Shown here in pieces: positions 50,101 through 61,219 of a stretch of 64,000 nucleotides of DNA. The notes below the pieces were generated by a model. The model did no database searches, was not told the DNA's origin, and saw only the letters and a list, made by a program, of their open reading frames with translations. The translations under genes were made by a program, and so were the position numbers. Within the stretch, counting starts at the first letter, position 1; each line of letters begins with the position of its first letter. The DNA is from Calcarisporiella thermophila CBS 279.70. Lineage: Eukaryota > Calcarisporiellomycota. The DNA lies in assembly GCF_041956535.1 (NCBI RefSeq), contig NW_027192194.1, positions 943,103 through 1,007,102 of the forward strand. The letters run 5' to 3'.

Positions 50101-50994
50101 CCGGTCATATAAACGATATTTTCTTGTAGTTCATCCGACGAGGTGCATATAATTGGAGGAGAAAAATATATATTTGTGGCGGTTTCCTGCATAATTAGTT
50201 CGAGTTTGTCTCGTTTGCGACCGCAAATAATGTTGTGGAGTTTGCAATCAATCTCAAGTTGATCCACTCGTAGCCCAAGCTATGTCAACATAAGGTTGTT
50301 AAGATACACCCTTTACGATAAGAGTAAGGACATATATTTACCAATTCGTCCAATAACACCAAAGTTCGTAGCCGTGCTAGTTCAATGGCATCCCATGACC
50401 CCGTCACTACGATGTCAATTTGCTGTTCGCCACTCGAAGATAATGACTGGATCGATTGACGCTGTGTTTTTGTTGCCTCATAGAACAAAAATTTTGCCCC
50501 AGTAGAACGGGTAATCTCGTCGAGACTTGGCTTTACTGTTGGTTTCAGCTCTCCATCCAATGTGAATAATTCTGAGCGAGAAGTCCTTACGACTAGCTTT
50601 GACTACAAACAAAGAAAAAAATGAAGCCATAGAAGAGTGTCAACTGCAGAGATGATTTTCCCACCTTAATAGGATTTGACCGGAGTAAATATCCACGTGC
50701 TCCCATGACAGCCTGGTGGTTTCCGGATAATATGATATTATATTCTGGTTGCGGATCTAGTCCTCGGCTACGCACGGAGAATTTGTCCGCGGTGCAGAGT
50801 GCTGCCTGGATTCCGTATTGTTGCTGAACATGATCACAAAGAGCACGGAACTGCGAGGTGAGGGATTCATCGAGAGGCAATGGGTGATGAAAACTTGCCC
50901 TTGCACGATGCGCGAGCTCGCCGAGCGAGGAGGGCCTGGAAAAACAGAGCGAGAATACCAGCTGGTCCATTCACGTAAGAATTCACCGGATCAT
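47171..50994 (-). CDS. Large multi-KH-domain RNA-binding protein
   Basis: Minus-strand exons 50994-50987, 50935-50665, 50602-50342, 50279-50043, 49979-49877, 49802-49696, 49627-49373, 49302-48841 and 48778-47171 (1103 aa). Repeated KH-type units are spread over the first 700 residues. One has IDCKLHNIICGRKRDKLELI, the best conserved one has VPESYHKRIIGVGGKNIQRI with a perfect GxxG loop, and another has TIPRRYHRMLLAEKATYLQE. The last 350 residues are Ser/Pro/Gly-rich and probably disordered. This resembles fungal KH proteins related to bicaudal-C/vigilin-like regulators of mRNA fate in the cytoplasm, but I cannot name the orthologue. The start is uncertain: MIR|PSSLGELAH (used here) or MDQLVFSLCFSRPSSLG from 50970 without the first intron. 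Confidence 0.85.
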
Positions 50995-51788
50995 GGAAGG
51001 GAGCGAGAAATGAATAAATAGAGGCGAAAAAATAAATAGGTAAATCTCTTCGGACGAATGCAGACGAAGGGCAACTTGAAGAGAGCAAGAATTATCGTAA
51101 CGAATAGTGGAAAAATCAGAAATAGGATAACGAAGGTGGCAATAGTAGAGATAAAAGATCGTGAATTGTAAAAGGGAATGAGCGAAATCGAACTGATAAT
51201 GCTTAATCAAAAGAAGTTTTTGCAAAGGTAAAGAAGAATATGGCGAGGGATCGTTTGAAACCTAATGAGAACTACTATTATACAGAGAATGAGAAGTTAG
51301 ATCTGGAAGATGCATTATATCTTTTTTTAATTCTCAATATTTATAGATATTTATGCACTTACAGTTACAAATATTAATACGACCAAATGATGACTTGGGC
51401 AGATCAATAAAAATCAGTTCGCTGTTTTTTATGAAAAAGCAAAAAAAAAAGTTTGTCTGCAGCAGACAGAAAAACAAGCGACTATTTACACTGTATGTAA
51501 AGAAGAGGAGTTTTTTTTTCCTTCTAAGCGTCGTTGATCTTGAGAGGGAAAATGAAACTCAAAATCGATGACGTACACTTTTAGCTTTTTCGCGTCCTCC
51601 TTGCCCTCGAAAACTACATAGGCATTCATTTATAATGGCACTTAATAATGCACAATTCAACTATAAAGTAAATACATATCTCCCCAAATATTCTGCTAAT
51701 TAACTCGCCCACTCAATTTTTACTCTATCATAAATAGTTTAAATCTTCTTTTCAGCCTGAATCTGCTGTCAAAAGTCAGAGCAACAAT
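50995..51788. promoter_or_regulatory. Divergent promoter region, KH gene / HROB
   Basis: 794 bp of AT-rich sequence between divergent starts. No additional gene is supportable and no clear TATA element was recognised. C/T-rich stretches on the minus strand just upstream of 50994 look like a 5' leader. Confidence 0.4.
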
Positions 51789-53812
51789 ATGGAGGACCGC
51801 CAAGTACGCGTTATCTCTGATCTATATGCATTCCTGTAAAGTGATAAATACTGATTACTTTTGTTTTTGGCTTATAAAATAGGCAATACTTCAATCCACA
51901 AAGTCACCTTCGCCAACGGACAAACCTGAGATTAAAAAGCAAGTTTCATTTCTCGATGATCTTTGGCTTGACGGGGTGACGGATGACTTATTCGAACTGC
52001 TTGATCAGGCGATCCCAACAAAGCATGCCGATAATAAAGATTCAGGTAGAAGAGATACACAAGTGCAGTCAGATAAATTGGTTTCTCAATCTGAAGCGAA
52101 AAATGGCGATACATCTGAGCATTCGACAACCCATGATCATAGCAGTTTAAGTAACCTCGCAACCTCTGTCTCAGAATCGAAAACCACAAGTTCGATATCC
52201 AAGAGATTTAAGGAATTTTCAAATGAAAACAATTCGTTGACATCCCAGCGAGAAGTTAGCCCAATTCCTCACCCAGGCTCCGGAAAACAAACCCCCGGCA
52301 ATATGGCAACCGATCTGACAAGTCGTATGTTGAATACAAGTGTGGCAGCAGCTTGGCCACGAGTCCCTAATTATGAATCACGTATTTCACATTCGACGGT
52401 CAATTCTGATAACAAAAGTGAATTGCCTTACGTGGAAGATAAAACCTCTGCAGCACTTTCACAACACTGTACATACTCGGAAAGGAGACCACTGAGTGTC
52501 CTTCCTGGTCCTGCAGGAAATCTACCTCCACTGGTATGTATTCATCTAGATATTTTACCTGGATACAGTTAAAAAATTTTTTTAAATTAAATCTAGACTC
52601 CAGCAGAAAAGGAAGCGCTTTTCCGTTCAAAGCGTGGCAATCGGGGAAAAGTAAACGAAGTTACTACGACTGTTTGGAAATCGCCTACTTCCTCACCACC
52701 ATCCTCACGATTTAGTGGAAACTTGAATGCACCCAAGGAAGATGAATTTAATAGAGGAGCTTGGCTAATCTTATTAAAAGAATTAAATATACCCGAATAT
52801 AAACGTAATCTTTAACTATCTATGGTCACCTGAATGACATATATTTTATTCTGCTCTGTTTTATTTTCAGCTTCTGCCCTAGGTAGTGTGTCTTTACCAC
52901 CAGATTTAAGCAAAAACACTGTTCAAGCAATTCTTTCTGCGGACGTGACTAAGGCCACCAAGATACCAAGGATTATTCTATTGATTCGCGAACTTAGGAT
53001 GAACGATACAGATGCAGCAGTGGGGCTAATTGATCCGACAGGTGAGTATGATAAAACGGTCATATTTACTGTAAATGTAAGCTAATACTCTCTAATACTA
53101 GGTGAAATACAAGGCACAATCCATAAAAAAGTATTTGATGTTTATGGAAATAATGTTTGCAATGGCACTGCACTAGAGTTGATTCAGGTAGAAATTTATA
53201 GATATTCCTTCAGGAGCTTTTACGTTACTTATAATTTTTTATAAGGTCTCAATAATCACACCCTCTCCTCGCTCGAAATATCTAAATATCACCTTGTCTA
53301 ATATCAACCGCCTCTGCTCTCCACATTCGAATGCAATTTTAGGACCGATGGGACAGATTCAGTCTATTTCTGATAGACAAAACTCGGTAAATTTTGACTA
53401 CTTCACTTTTGATTGGCATTACACGACACTCATCTCCCCCTTTTTCTTTAACATTGGCTGCCAGCGAAAACTTCAAGCAATTTCACCGCTTCAGCTAAAA
53501 GACACCGTTCAAACTGGTGCTTCTTTTGTTGAAAACACATCGATGGACGATGAATCCGACGAAGAATGTGAACAGTTATTGCGAAAAAAGAAGCGACCTG
53601 ATATGCCAAATATAACTGCGCCCTCAACATCGAGCGCAACGCAAGCAGGTTATTCTCAGCCTGCATCTTCCTTGGAGGCGGCTAATTGTTCAATCGCTGC
53701 GGTAGCTCCTCCTAACATACCCCAAAAGGAAGAGAAATCTGAAGTTCGTGAAGAAGAAATCCGCGATTTATTATCTGGGATAGAAGGGGCATTTTCCGAT
53801 GAGGAATTTTAA
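51789..53812 (+). CDS. HROB-like homologous recombination OB-fold protein (C17orf53/MCM8IP family)
   Basis: Exons 51789-51803, 51883-52533, 52597-52804, 52871-53041, 53102-53187, 53246-53386 and 53465-53812 (539 aa). Residues about 305-425 read KIPRIILLIRELRMNDTDAA, VGLIDPTGEIQGTIHKKVFD and ITPSPRSKYLNITLSNINRL. This is the HROB/DUF4539 OB-fold pattern (human: DPTGEM-GTVHR, FSPS-R-HYLNVTP). In animals HROB loads the MCM8-MCM9 helicase for repair DNA synthesis after RAD51. The N-terminal 280 residues are Ser/Thr-rich with a short amphipathic motif (FLDDLWLDGVTDDLFELLDQ). The C-terminus is acidic. The first coding exon is only 15 nt. Family assignment is from memory of the motif and is probable. 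Confidence 0.78.
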
Positions 53813-54553
53813 CATTATATGCTTTATTTTACCAACTGTACGCTCGTTTTCGCATGTCTAAATACCTTTTGCTTGTATTTTATTTTTGTCTAAATCTCAT
53901 TCTTAATGTAAGTAGCTTGACCCTTTGATTTGTTTTTATTTCCCATTTTTATATTCGGCAATTTTATGAGCGGAACAGAGTTTGAATAGGTAACAACCCC
54001 CGCTGGGGCCAGATAGTGAGAATTTTTAGTTTATTTTTATATTTTATCTATCGCCCTGTCTCGCAACTTCCTTTAAAGAGAAACAAAAAGAATATTTTTT
54101 AAGCAAGATCGGGATTAGCAGCGAAAAGATTAATTGCAAAAAGCTCAAGTGCTGAAAGGATTGTGGTATATAGTATAATTGGTTTATTACATCTCCTCTC
54201 AAAGTTCCTTAGAATCTTTTCATTGAAGTTATCTTTTTCACGCTACCCATTATTTCCCTTATTCTCTTTTATCACTCTACCATCTATTTCCCTCCACTCT
54301 TTAATTAGCACTACTCATCCCATTCCTTGCCCGGCTTTCGCCATTAAGCCCGTGAGATCGATCCATCTCATTTTGCCAAACCACTGTAAAAACCACTTAC
54401 AAGAAACTCTAGAACACGAGAGCAGAGAATACTAGCAAGGAATCAAAAACATTTCTTTCAATTGGTGGATGCAAAGTGCATGCAAAATTGTGTCCGCGAG
54501 AATTCTAGGATTCAACAGATCTGGTGAATACATATTCCTTTAACTCATCTACA
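53813..54553. other. Spacer between HROB and MED25
   Basis: 741 bp of T-rich sequence between same-strand genes, ending in a pyrimidine-rich leader before MED25. The 90-codon frame at 54163-54435 is composed of leader-type C/T runs and is not called. Confidence 0.45.
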
Positions 54554-57500
54554 ATGGCCCTTGCTCCTACCCCTACCGCACAATCACCCGCTTTTTCCCA
54601 TGGATCGCCGACAATTGCTACAAATGCTACACCCGCAGCTATATCAACCCCAAGCTATCATGCCTTTCATAAGAAAGAAGTAGTCGTTTTATGTGTAATC
54701 GAGGGAACTGCGAAGATGAAAGAGCATTTTGCAGCATTGATCGATAATTATATTGATCCAATAATGAAGTAAGTGTCATAGTATTTACTGCCACGGATAC
54801 GGTCTCGATTAATAGAACTTGAAATGTGGATACTTTAGACAACTTCGAACCCCTGTTATTATGGAAGGCGATGATAAGCAGCAGAGGACAAAAATTACGG
54901 TATACCAGATTTACATTTCATTGTTAAACCATTTAACGACTTAATTTATATTTACTTTTACTTTTTATTTTCTTGTTAAAGCCCACATTGAAGTATGGAT
55001 TGGTGGTTTATGGCGACTACGAGCCTTTCTCCGCTGTTACCGTTGATCGGAAATACTTCACCCAAGACTTTCGTACTTTCTCCAATATGCTGCGGAATCT
55101 CGAGTTTCGGAATGGTGGTCTATTACAGAATGCGACTGGAGAAGGCTTAGTGGCCGCCCTGGAGGTGTGTATCTAGTTATATACTGGAAAGGAGTGCAAT
55201 TTTCTAGCATTGTTCCCTCTATGATAGATGTTCGACATGTACAAGCAACGCCGGCACCCGGATAGTCCACCTCCTATACTTCACTGCATATTAGTTGCGG
55301 CCAGCCCCCCACATATGACTGGTTGTCGTTGTAATATTCGCGGCAAATACGATAACTTCACTTTATCAGATATTCAGTCAGCATTGGTTGAGGTAAAAAC
55401 GTGTTTATTGCGTTTTTATGAATTGATCACTCAATTGATAAAATTTTTCACACCTGGCAGGAATCAATCAGGCTATCTCTAATTACTCCACGAAAAGGTT
55501 TAACCGAATTAGAGGCACTTGTAACCAACGTCAATAGCGGGATCGGTGTAGATGTAGTCAATGCAATCGAGTCAGCCGATCAACACCAAGTAGTTAAACT
55601 GGCTGGTTTCAAACTGCCTCCACCCTCTGCCGTGTGGGCTGGTGGTAATATCTCTCCCTGTTACTTGAATATTCATATAGTCATTTTCATCCTTTTACAC
55701 TCAATACAGTACCTCCTTACACGGGTGTAAAACGCGAAAACCCGACCTCATCTCCTACAATCACATCGAATAGTCCTCTTCAATCCTCCTTAGACTCGAG
55801 TGCTTCAGCGCCGAAGCGGCAAAAGACTGAAGATAAACCTCAGTCAATACAGCTTCCGCCGCAAGTCCCACCCCAGTTAATGACGCAGCAACAACCCCAA
55901 CAGCCTCAACAGCAACCGCCACCACCAGCACCACAGCAACAACAGCAGCAGCAGCCACCACCGCAGCAGCAACAACAACAGCCGCCGCAACCACAGAACC
56001 AGATTTCACAATCCTCTGAACAAACACCGCAGGAAGCGCCTCAACCACAAGTTTCTACACAGCAGCAAGGTGGTCCTCAATCGCTTGCTGCTCAAACCTC
56101 TCATCAACCTCAGCAACAACTTCCGACCACAATGCCTCCACAAGCAACAGCGTCACTGCAACAGCAGCAGTTGCTTCAATTTCTAAAGCAAGCACAACAA
56201 CAACAGTCACAACAACAGCAGACGCAACAGCAACAGCAAGGATCTGGTCGAAAACCATCAGGAGGTAATGGCATACAAACTGCTATGGCACTAGCACAGC
56301 AGCTTACTGGCCAACAAATCACTGACCCACAAACGCTTCGGCTTTTACAACAACAACTACCAAGCTTATTACGAAATCCTGCTGGATTGGCAATGCTGGC
56401 AATGCAGCTAAAACAGTCTCAGGCTGGACAGACTAAACCAACCCAAGGGCCTCCCCAGCAACAGCAGCCGCAGCCGCAACAACAACAGCAGCAGCAGCAG
56501 CAGCCACAGCCGACACAATCTTCTGCTCCGACAGAGCAATCATCTGCAGCGACTCAACCCACTTCTACCATTCAATCACGACAAACACCACAACAGATGC
56601 CCTCTGCTATTCAGCAACTTCAAGCCCAACTTCAAGGACGTCAACTAAGCCCACAGATGCAACAGCAGCTGGTACAGATTGCACAGCGACAGGGTCCACA
56701 GGCTGTAGCATTGTTCCTGCAACAGCATCAACAAGCTCAAGGGCAACCTCAACAGGAAAACCCAGTATCAGAGTCTCTACAACAAGTGCGCCCCACTTCT
56801 TCACTTACCGGGGCCCAAGGCGCGTCCCCTGTGGTCCAAGCAAGTCCTCTCCTCGGTGCTAATGGGCAGGTCTCTCTCTCGCCAGTACTACAAAGCGTCC
56901 CACTACCTGCATCACCCAACCTGTCCGGGCGGTCACCTCGCACTGTTGTAAATCCTCCTTCCGCTGGACGTCCTCCACAGGCTACCGCTCAGCCCCAAGG
57001 TCAATCCAACACCTCTCCGCTCATGGGTGCGCAGCAAAATTTCCTCGCGCAATTCCTCCAACAGCAACAGCAACAGCAACAGCAAAATAACGATCAATCC
57101 AATGGAGCGATGAGGACTGTGCACGCGCAGCAAATTTTGCAGCAACTCAAGAACGCACAACTTCAGCAGCAACAACAGCAACAGCAAGGGCAAGTAGGGC
57201 AGGGTATGCAGCAACCAGCCACTCAAACTCCACCCCAACCTTCTCAACTACCCCAGCAGCAGCCGGTACCAGTGCAGCAATCACCCGTGCAACAGGCTGC
57301 AGCACAATCCGCTCAAGTTCGGCCTGGCAATGGAAGAGTGCCTACAGTGCTTTGGAGTGGGCAGATCACATGGCCGATGAAAGATACTATTTCAAATCAA
57401 ACCCGGCCAGGAAGTGTGACTGTATATGCATTACCAGTACAGCAGCAGCGTCAAGGTCCACCTTTCGCAATGGAGGACTAGTATGTCTTATGCATCGTGG

Positions 57501-58376
57501 GTTTGAGAGACAATGTTCTTTAACCGTTTTCTTTTATTCCACTCTAGCATGGTACAATCTTGGCCTAAACGCCTAGTTATTTCCCGACTCATGCCGGCTA
57601 AAATCATGGTACTTCAGAGGCTCGCTGCGGAGCATCGGCTCCCGTACGTCCAGTTTATTCCGCCCTCGGCCGATAAGGAAAACGATCGCTGGCTCGAAAT
57701 GTTAACGAACACACTTGAGCAAAAGAAGATGGTGGCGTGTGTCAATTTTGCGCCTGGAGTTAACCGCTTTGGAATGGTGCTATTGTATACAATGCGAAAA
57801 CTGGTTGGCTTCTTGTTCCTAAAGGTGCCGATACCCGATCTGACCACTGCTGGCGGACCAGTGGCAATGGGACAGGCCCAGCAGGCGGGTCAACCTCAAG
57901 GTGGCCAGCAGCAGCAGCAACAAGCCCAGCAGCCCCAACCGCAATCCCAACCACAACCGCCGCAACAGCAACAAGGACAAGTACAGCCACAAGGTCAAGC
58001 AACCCCACAACAGCCTCAAGCACAGGTCAACCAACAGCAGCTGGCCCAATTCCTTGGACAGGCAATGGCTCCACTTCAGTCCCAACAGAATCCTGCCGCT
58101 CAGCAAGCAGCAGCATTAGCGGGTTTGCAGAACATACCTGCATCCATGGTGCCCGGGTTGTTGCAGCAGCAGATGATGAATCCCCTCCAGAGACAACAGT
58201 TGCAGCAACTATTAGCGACTGCAGCAGCCAGTGGGCAGCTACCCAATGGATTATTGCAGCAGGGGATAGGCGGTGCCGCTAATAATAATGCAGCAGGCGG
58301 CACCATCAATTTGCTGGCCTTACAGCAAAGATTGTCTCAGATGCAACAACAGCAACAACATCAAAACCCATCCTAA
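54554..58376 (+). CDS. MED25: Mediator complex subunit 25 (vWA + Gln-rich + ACID/SPOC-like)
   Basis: Exons 54554-54768, 54839-54899, 54982-55164, 55228-55392, 55461-55644, 55710-57480 and 57548-58376 (1135 aa). Residues about 30-240 form the MED25 von Willebrand A-type Mediator-binding domain (EVVVLCVIEGTAKMKEHFAA, YGLVVYGDYEP, TFSNMLRNLEFRNGGLLQNA, GEGLVAALEMF). A Gln/Pro-rich region of more than 500 residues follows. About residues 812-960 form an ACID/SPOC-like barrel (VLWSGQITWPMKDT, SWPKRLVISRLMPAKIMVLQ, MVLLYTMRKLVGFLFLKVPI), the activator-binding domain of animal and plant MED25. The Q-rich tail extends to the end. It is nuclear and connects activators to RNA polymerase II Mediator. 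The start at ATG 54554 was preferred. Confidence 0.9.
55880..57330 (+). repeat. CAG/CAA-rich low-complexity tract in MED25
   Basis: About 1.45 kb of in-frame CAG/CAA codons, with runs of 5-9 Gln interrupted by Pro, Thr and Ser. Mixed CAA and CAG codons lower slippage but the runs near 55940, 56210, 56480, 57065 and 57170 could still vary in length between strains. Confidence 0.85.
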
Positions 58377-58803
58377 TGTTTTGTTTCACAATCCTTTATC
58401 ATACTTGTGTCTGTTTTAATTTTTTTTCTCTTTCCTTCACTCTTTTTGATCCTTTCTTTTTTTCTTGTTAATTTTCTTTCTAGTGCTATATTATTATTCA
58501 ATAATCTACTTTATTTTTTTTTGGCTTTTCTTTTTTTTTTCTCTCTTCATTTTGTCAGAGTATATGTGATGTGCGAGTTTGTTTTAAAAAATTTCCTCTC
58601 TCGTCTTTGAATAGTTCCAGGATACAATGGCGCAGCACACTGGATTTTAAGTACGTAAACACAACCAAGGATTAACTTTAGAATCTCGCGAACATTAAGC
58701 GAATAGAGATCTCTCTGATTAATTTTCTAAACACACGATCCTCGAGATCGTACTCTTTTCTCTATTTTTTCTTTTGTAAGGCGAAGAATACCAAGCGCAC
58801 AAA
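58377..58803. other. Spacer between MED25 and the SmB gene
   Basis: 427 bp of T-rich sequence between same-strand genes. It includes the MED25 3' end and the SmB 5' leader. No gene seen. Confidence 0.5.
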
Positions 58804-59617
58804 ATGGTAAATGCATCATGGTTTCTATGATTTTTGGATGGATTTAACAATAGTCTAACTTCTAACTCGTGGCTTTTTTTATTTTTCTTGGTAGACGATA
58901 TCGAAGAATTCCAAGATGGTCAATCTGATCAACTATCGGCTGCGGGTGACCCTCTCCGATACTAGATCCTTCTCTGGCCAGATGCTTGCCTTCGATAAGC
59001 ACATGAATTTAGTCCTTGCCGATTGTGAGGAGTTCCGTAAGCTAAAGCAGAGCAACGGAGGTGAGGTACGTGAGGAAAAGCGCACGCTTGGCCTCGTTAT
59101 TCTGCGCGGAGAGACCATTGTGTCCCTAAGTGTTGAAGCTCCTCCCCCTCCATCTGCCGACGATCACAGCCGGCGGGCTCAGATGCCCACTGGTCCTGGA
59201 GTGGGCCGCCCCGCAGGAAGAGGTATGCCTGTGGCACTTCCTGGTGCCCCAATGGGCCTTCAGGGTCCCGTTCACGGCGTCGGTGGACCCTCTGCGCAAA
59301 TGATGACTCCTCGGGGTCCTACTGCACAGGGCGCTCCTGTGGCCTACGGCCGGCCTCCAATGCCGCCAGGAGGGGTACCGCCCCGCCCCGGTATGCCCCC
59401 ACCGATGGGCTTCCGCCCCGGCCAACCGGGAATGCCTCCTCCAGGATTCCGGCCTCCCCCTGGTATGCCTGCTGGCGCCCGCCCTGGTGCACCTCCAGGC
59501 CAATTCCCTCCTGGTCAAATGCCCCCAGGTTTTCGACCTGGTATGCCTCCGCCAGGTTTCCGTCCTCCTCCGGGGCAAGGCCCGCCTCCTGGCTACAGGC
59601 CACCTCCTCAGATGTAA
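58804..59617 (+). CDS. SMB1: Small nuclear ribonucleoprotein SmB/B'
   Basis: The first coding exon is only ATG (58804-58806). After an 88-nt intron the protein continues in exon 58895-59617 (241 aa). The Sm1 motif ([38 protein letters not shown]) and Sm2 motif ([20 protein letters not shown]) are typical of SmB, one of seven proteins of the Sm ring on spliceosomal U1, U2, U4 and U5 snRNAs. The tail is Pro/Gly/Met-rich, with repeated [13 protein letters not shown]-type units and an AGRGM Arg-Gly site, as in the proline-rich SmB tails that bind WW/GYF domains. The intron immediately after the start codon is a striking gene layout shared with RPS8. Confidence 0.95.
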
Positions 59618-61219
59618 TGATTTCCGCATGAGCGACATTATGTGTTTCTAGGGAGCTATAACTATTCTTTGGCGATAAATGGATAATGTTAAGATCTCGA
59701 CCTCTTCTTCCTTGCCATTCCCTTTTTACGTTGAATGGGATGACATGGAGCAGTTTTTTTATTGTTCTCCCCTTTTTCTTGAAAGAGGGTTCTTTATTTT
59801 CTCATAAAAGTTTCACTTCTCTGCTTGATTTTGGTTTTTCTATATTATCTTTGTAAATGAATAAATAGTTTTATCCCACCCATTGTATTCCAACCCCATT
59901 TTGCAACGGTCGGATCTGAATGATAAGATTCAGCCAGAGAATACCAAGCCGTTGGTTTTTGGTTCAAATGATGTACCGCTCAACTTTTAAGGGAACCGAC
60001 AATGCCTTAGGTGTAATGTCTGTGGAAGGCTGGAGGGTAGTTTAGGATCCTGAAGACTTTGAATCACAAGCATCTCTGCACGTTGAAGAACCATTTCCCG
60101 AGAGTTCTTTATCGATATTGCAGACCATTTGTAATCGATGCTACACACTAAAGAGGAGTAGGAAAATGCCACGAAAAAACCACGTGAGTCAACAAAGCCC
60201 TTGGTTCTTTCTAGTATTGCTTAGAACATGAATTCAATAGGATTGGAAAAATAGGCACTCATACCACTCCCATTTCCTGTTCATCTCTACCCTCCTCTAT
60301 TCTTTAACAATAATGTCTTGTAAAAACTCCTATGTATGGTAATTTTGACTTTGAGTTGGGATTTTCTTGGCCGAAAGAAAGGATCTCATCATAAAGTTCA
60401 AGATTGTAGCCAGAAAAGAGGAAGGGGCACTAGAAAATACCTCCGAGAGTGCAGATGGTTTTCCGTCAAAACCTTTCATCCTCTCTAGCTAATTTTGGTT
60501 TGCCTGGGAACGGATGGCGTAATAAAGTGTAAGCCCTAGTATCTTGTGCAATGTTCCTCTCGTGATTCATGATTATTTTCCTTCTTTCGGTGTTGCAACT
60601 GGTAGGGGCTCAATTGTGTATTTTCGATATACGCAATATTTACAGAAGTCCGTTTCTGCTCTATCGTAGAAGAGTCCGTGGAAAAACAGAGGTGAGCCAA
60701 AAATAAGAACCGCCTTAGCGACAAAAATGTTCGAGAACGACCGCAGTGCAAAGAACAAGCAAAGCTAACCCCCAATTAAATTGTTCTGAGCCACATCGAA
60801 GCGAGCACATGACTGGCGTTGTTGATAAGTAGATAGAACCCTTAAGATATCCGCATGTACTTCGGGCACCGAAACTACGAAAAGCGCGTCGTCCCGGCAC
60901 CGAATGATTTTCGGGAAAATAAATTGTATTGTGTTAGAGTTTGAGCACGCAAAGGAGATGATCTTGGTAAGCTTTCAGTATGCTTTGAACTGCGGTTCCA
61001 CCGAATATTACACGAAGCTGGTTGTGTATCTTGAAGGGAGTGCAAATCACGGAGGCAGGGAAATGTATAAAACGTAAGCTCTCCCCTCCTCTGACTATAT
61101 TTATTTAAATAGCCGTGCGAATTTTTGTTGCATTTGCAGAGAGAAGAGCCAGTTGTCCTCGGGTTTCTCTGTAGCATTTTATTGTCCATATTCTTCATAC
61201 CCCCCCCCCTTTATAGATC
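59618..61219. other. Spacer upstream of the M13 peptidase gene
   Basis: 1.6 kb without a supportable gene. The minus frames at 60536-60775 and 60875-61198 show no recognisable features. TATAAAA at 61066-61072 lies about 150 bp upstream of the M13 ATG and is a candidate TATA box. A C10 run (61200-61209) followed by TTTATAG sits just before the start codon and could be a 5' UTR acceptor. Confidence 0.4.
61066..61072 (+). promoter_or_regulatory. Candidate TATA box of the M13 peptidase gene
   Basis: TATAAAA about 150 bp upstream of the ATG at 61220, in a region otherwise not AT-rich. Plausible, but only by position and sequence. Confidence 0.4.

Noticed and set aside
56055-56258. Val/Ala-rich minus-strand frames opposite MED25
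   Set aside because: They are antisense translations of the CAG/CAA tracts.
59126-59638. 170-codon minus-strand frame opposite SmB
   Set aside because: Shadow of the Pro/Gly-rich SmB tail. No independent motif.
60875-61198. 107-codon minus-strand frame upstream of the M13 gene
   Set aside because: No recognisable domain. It overlaps the likely promoter and TATA box of the M13 gene.
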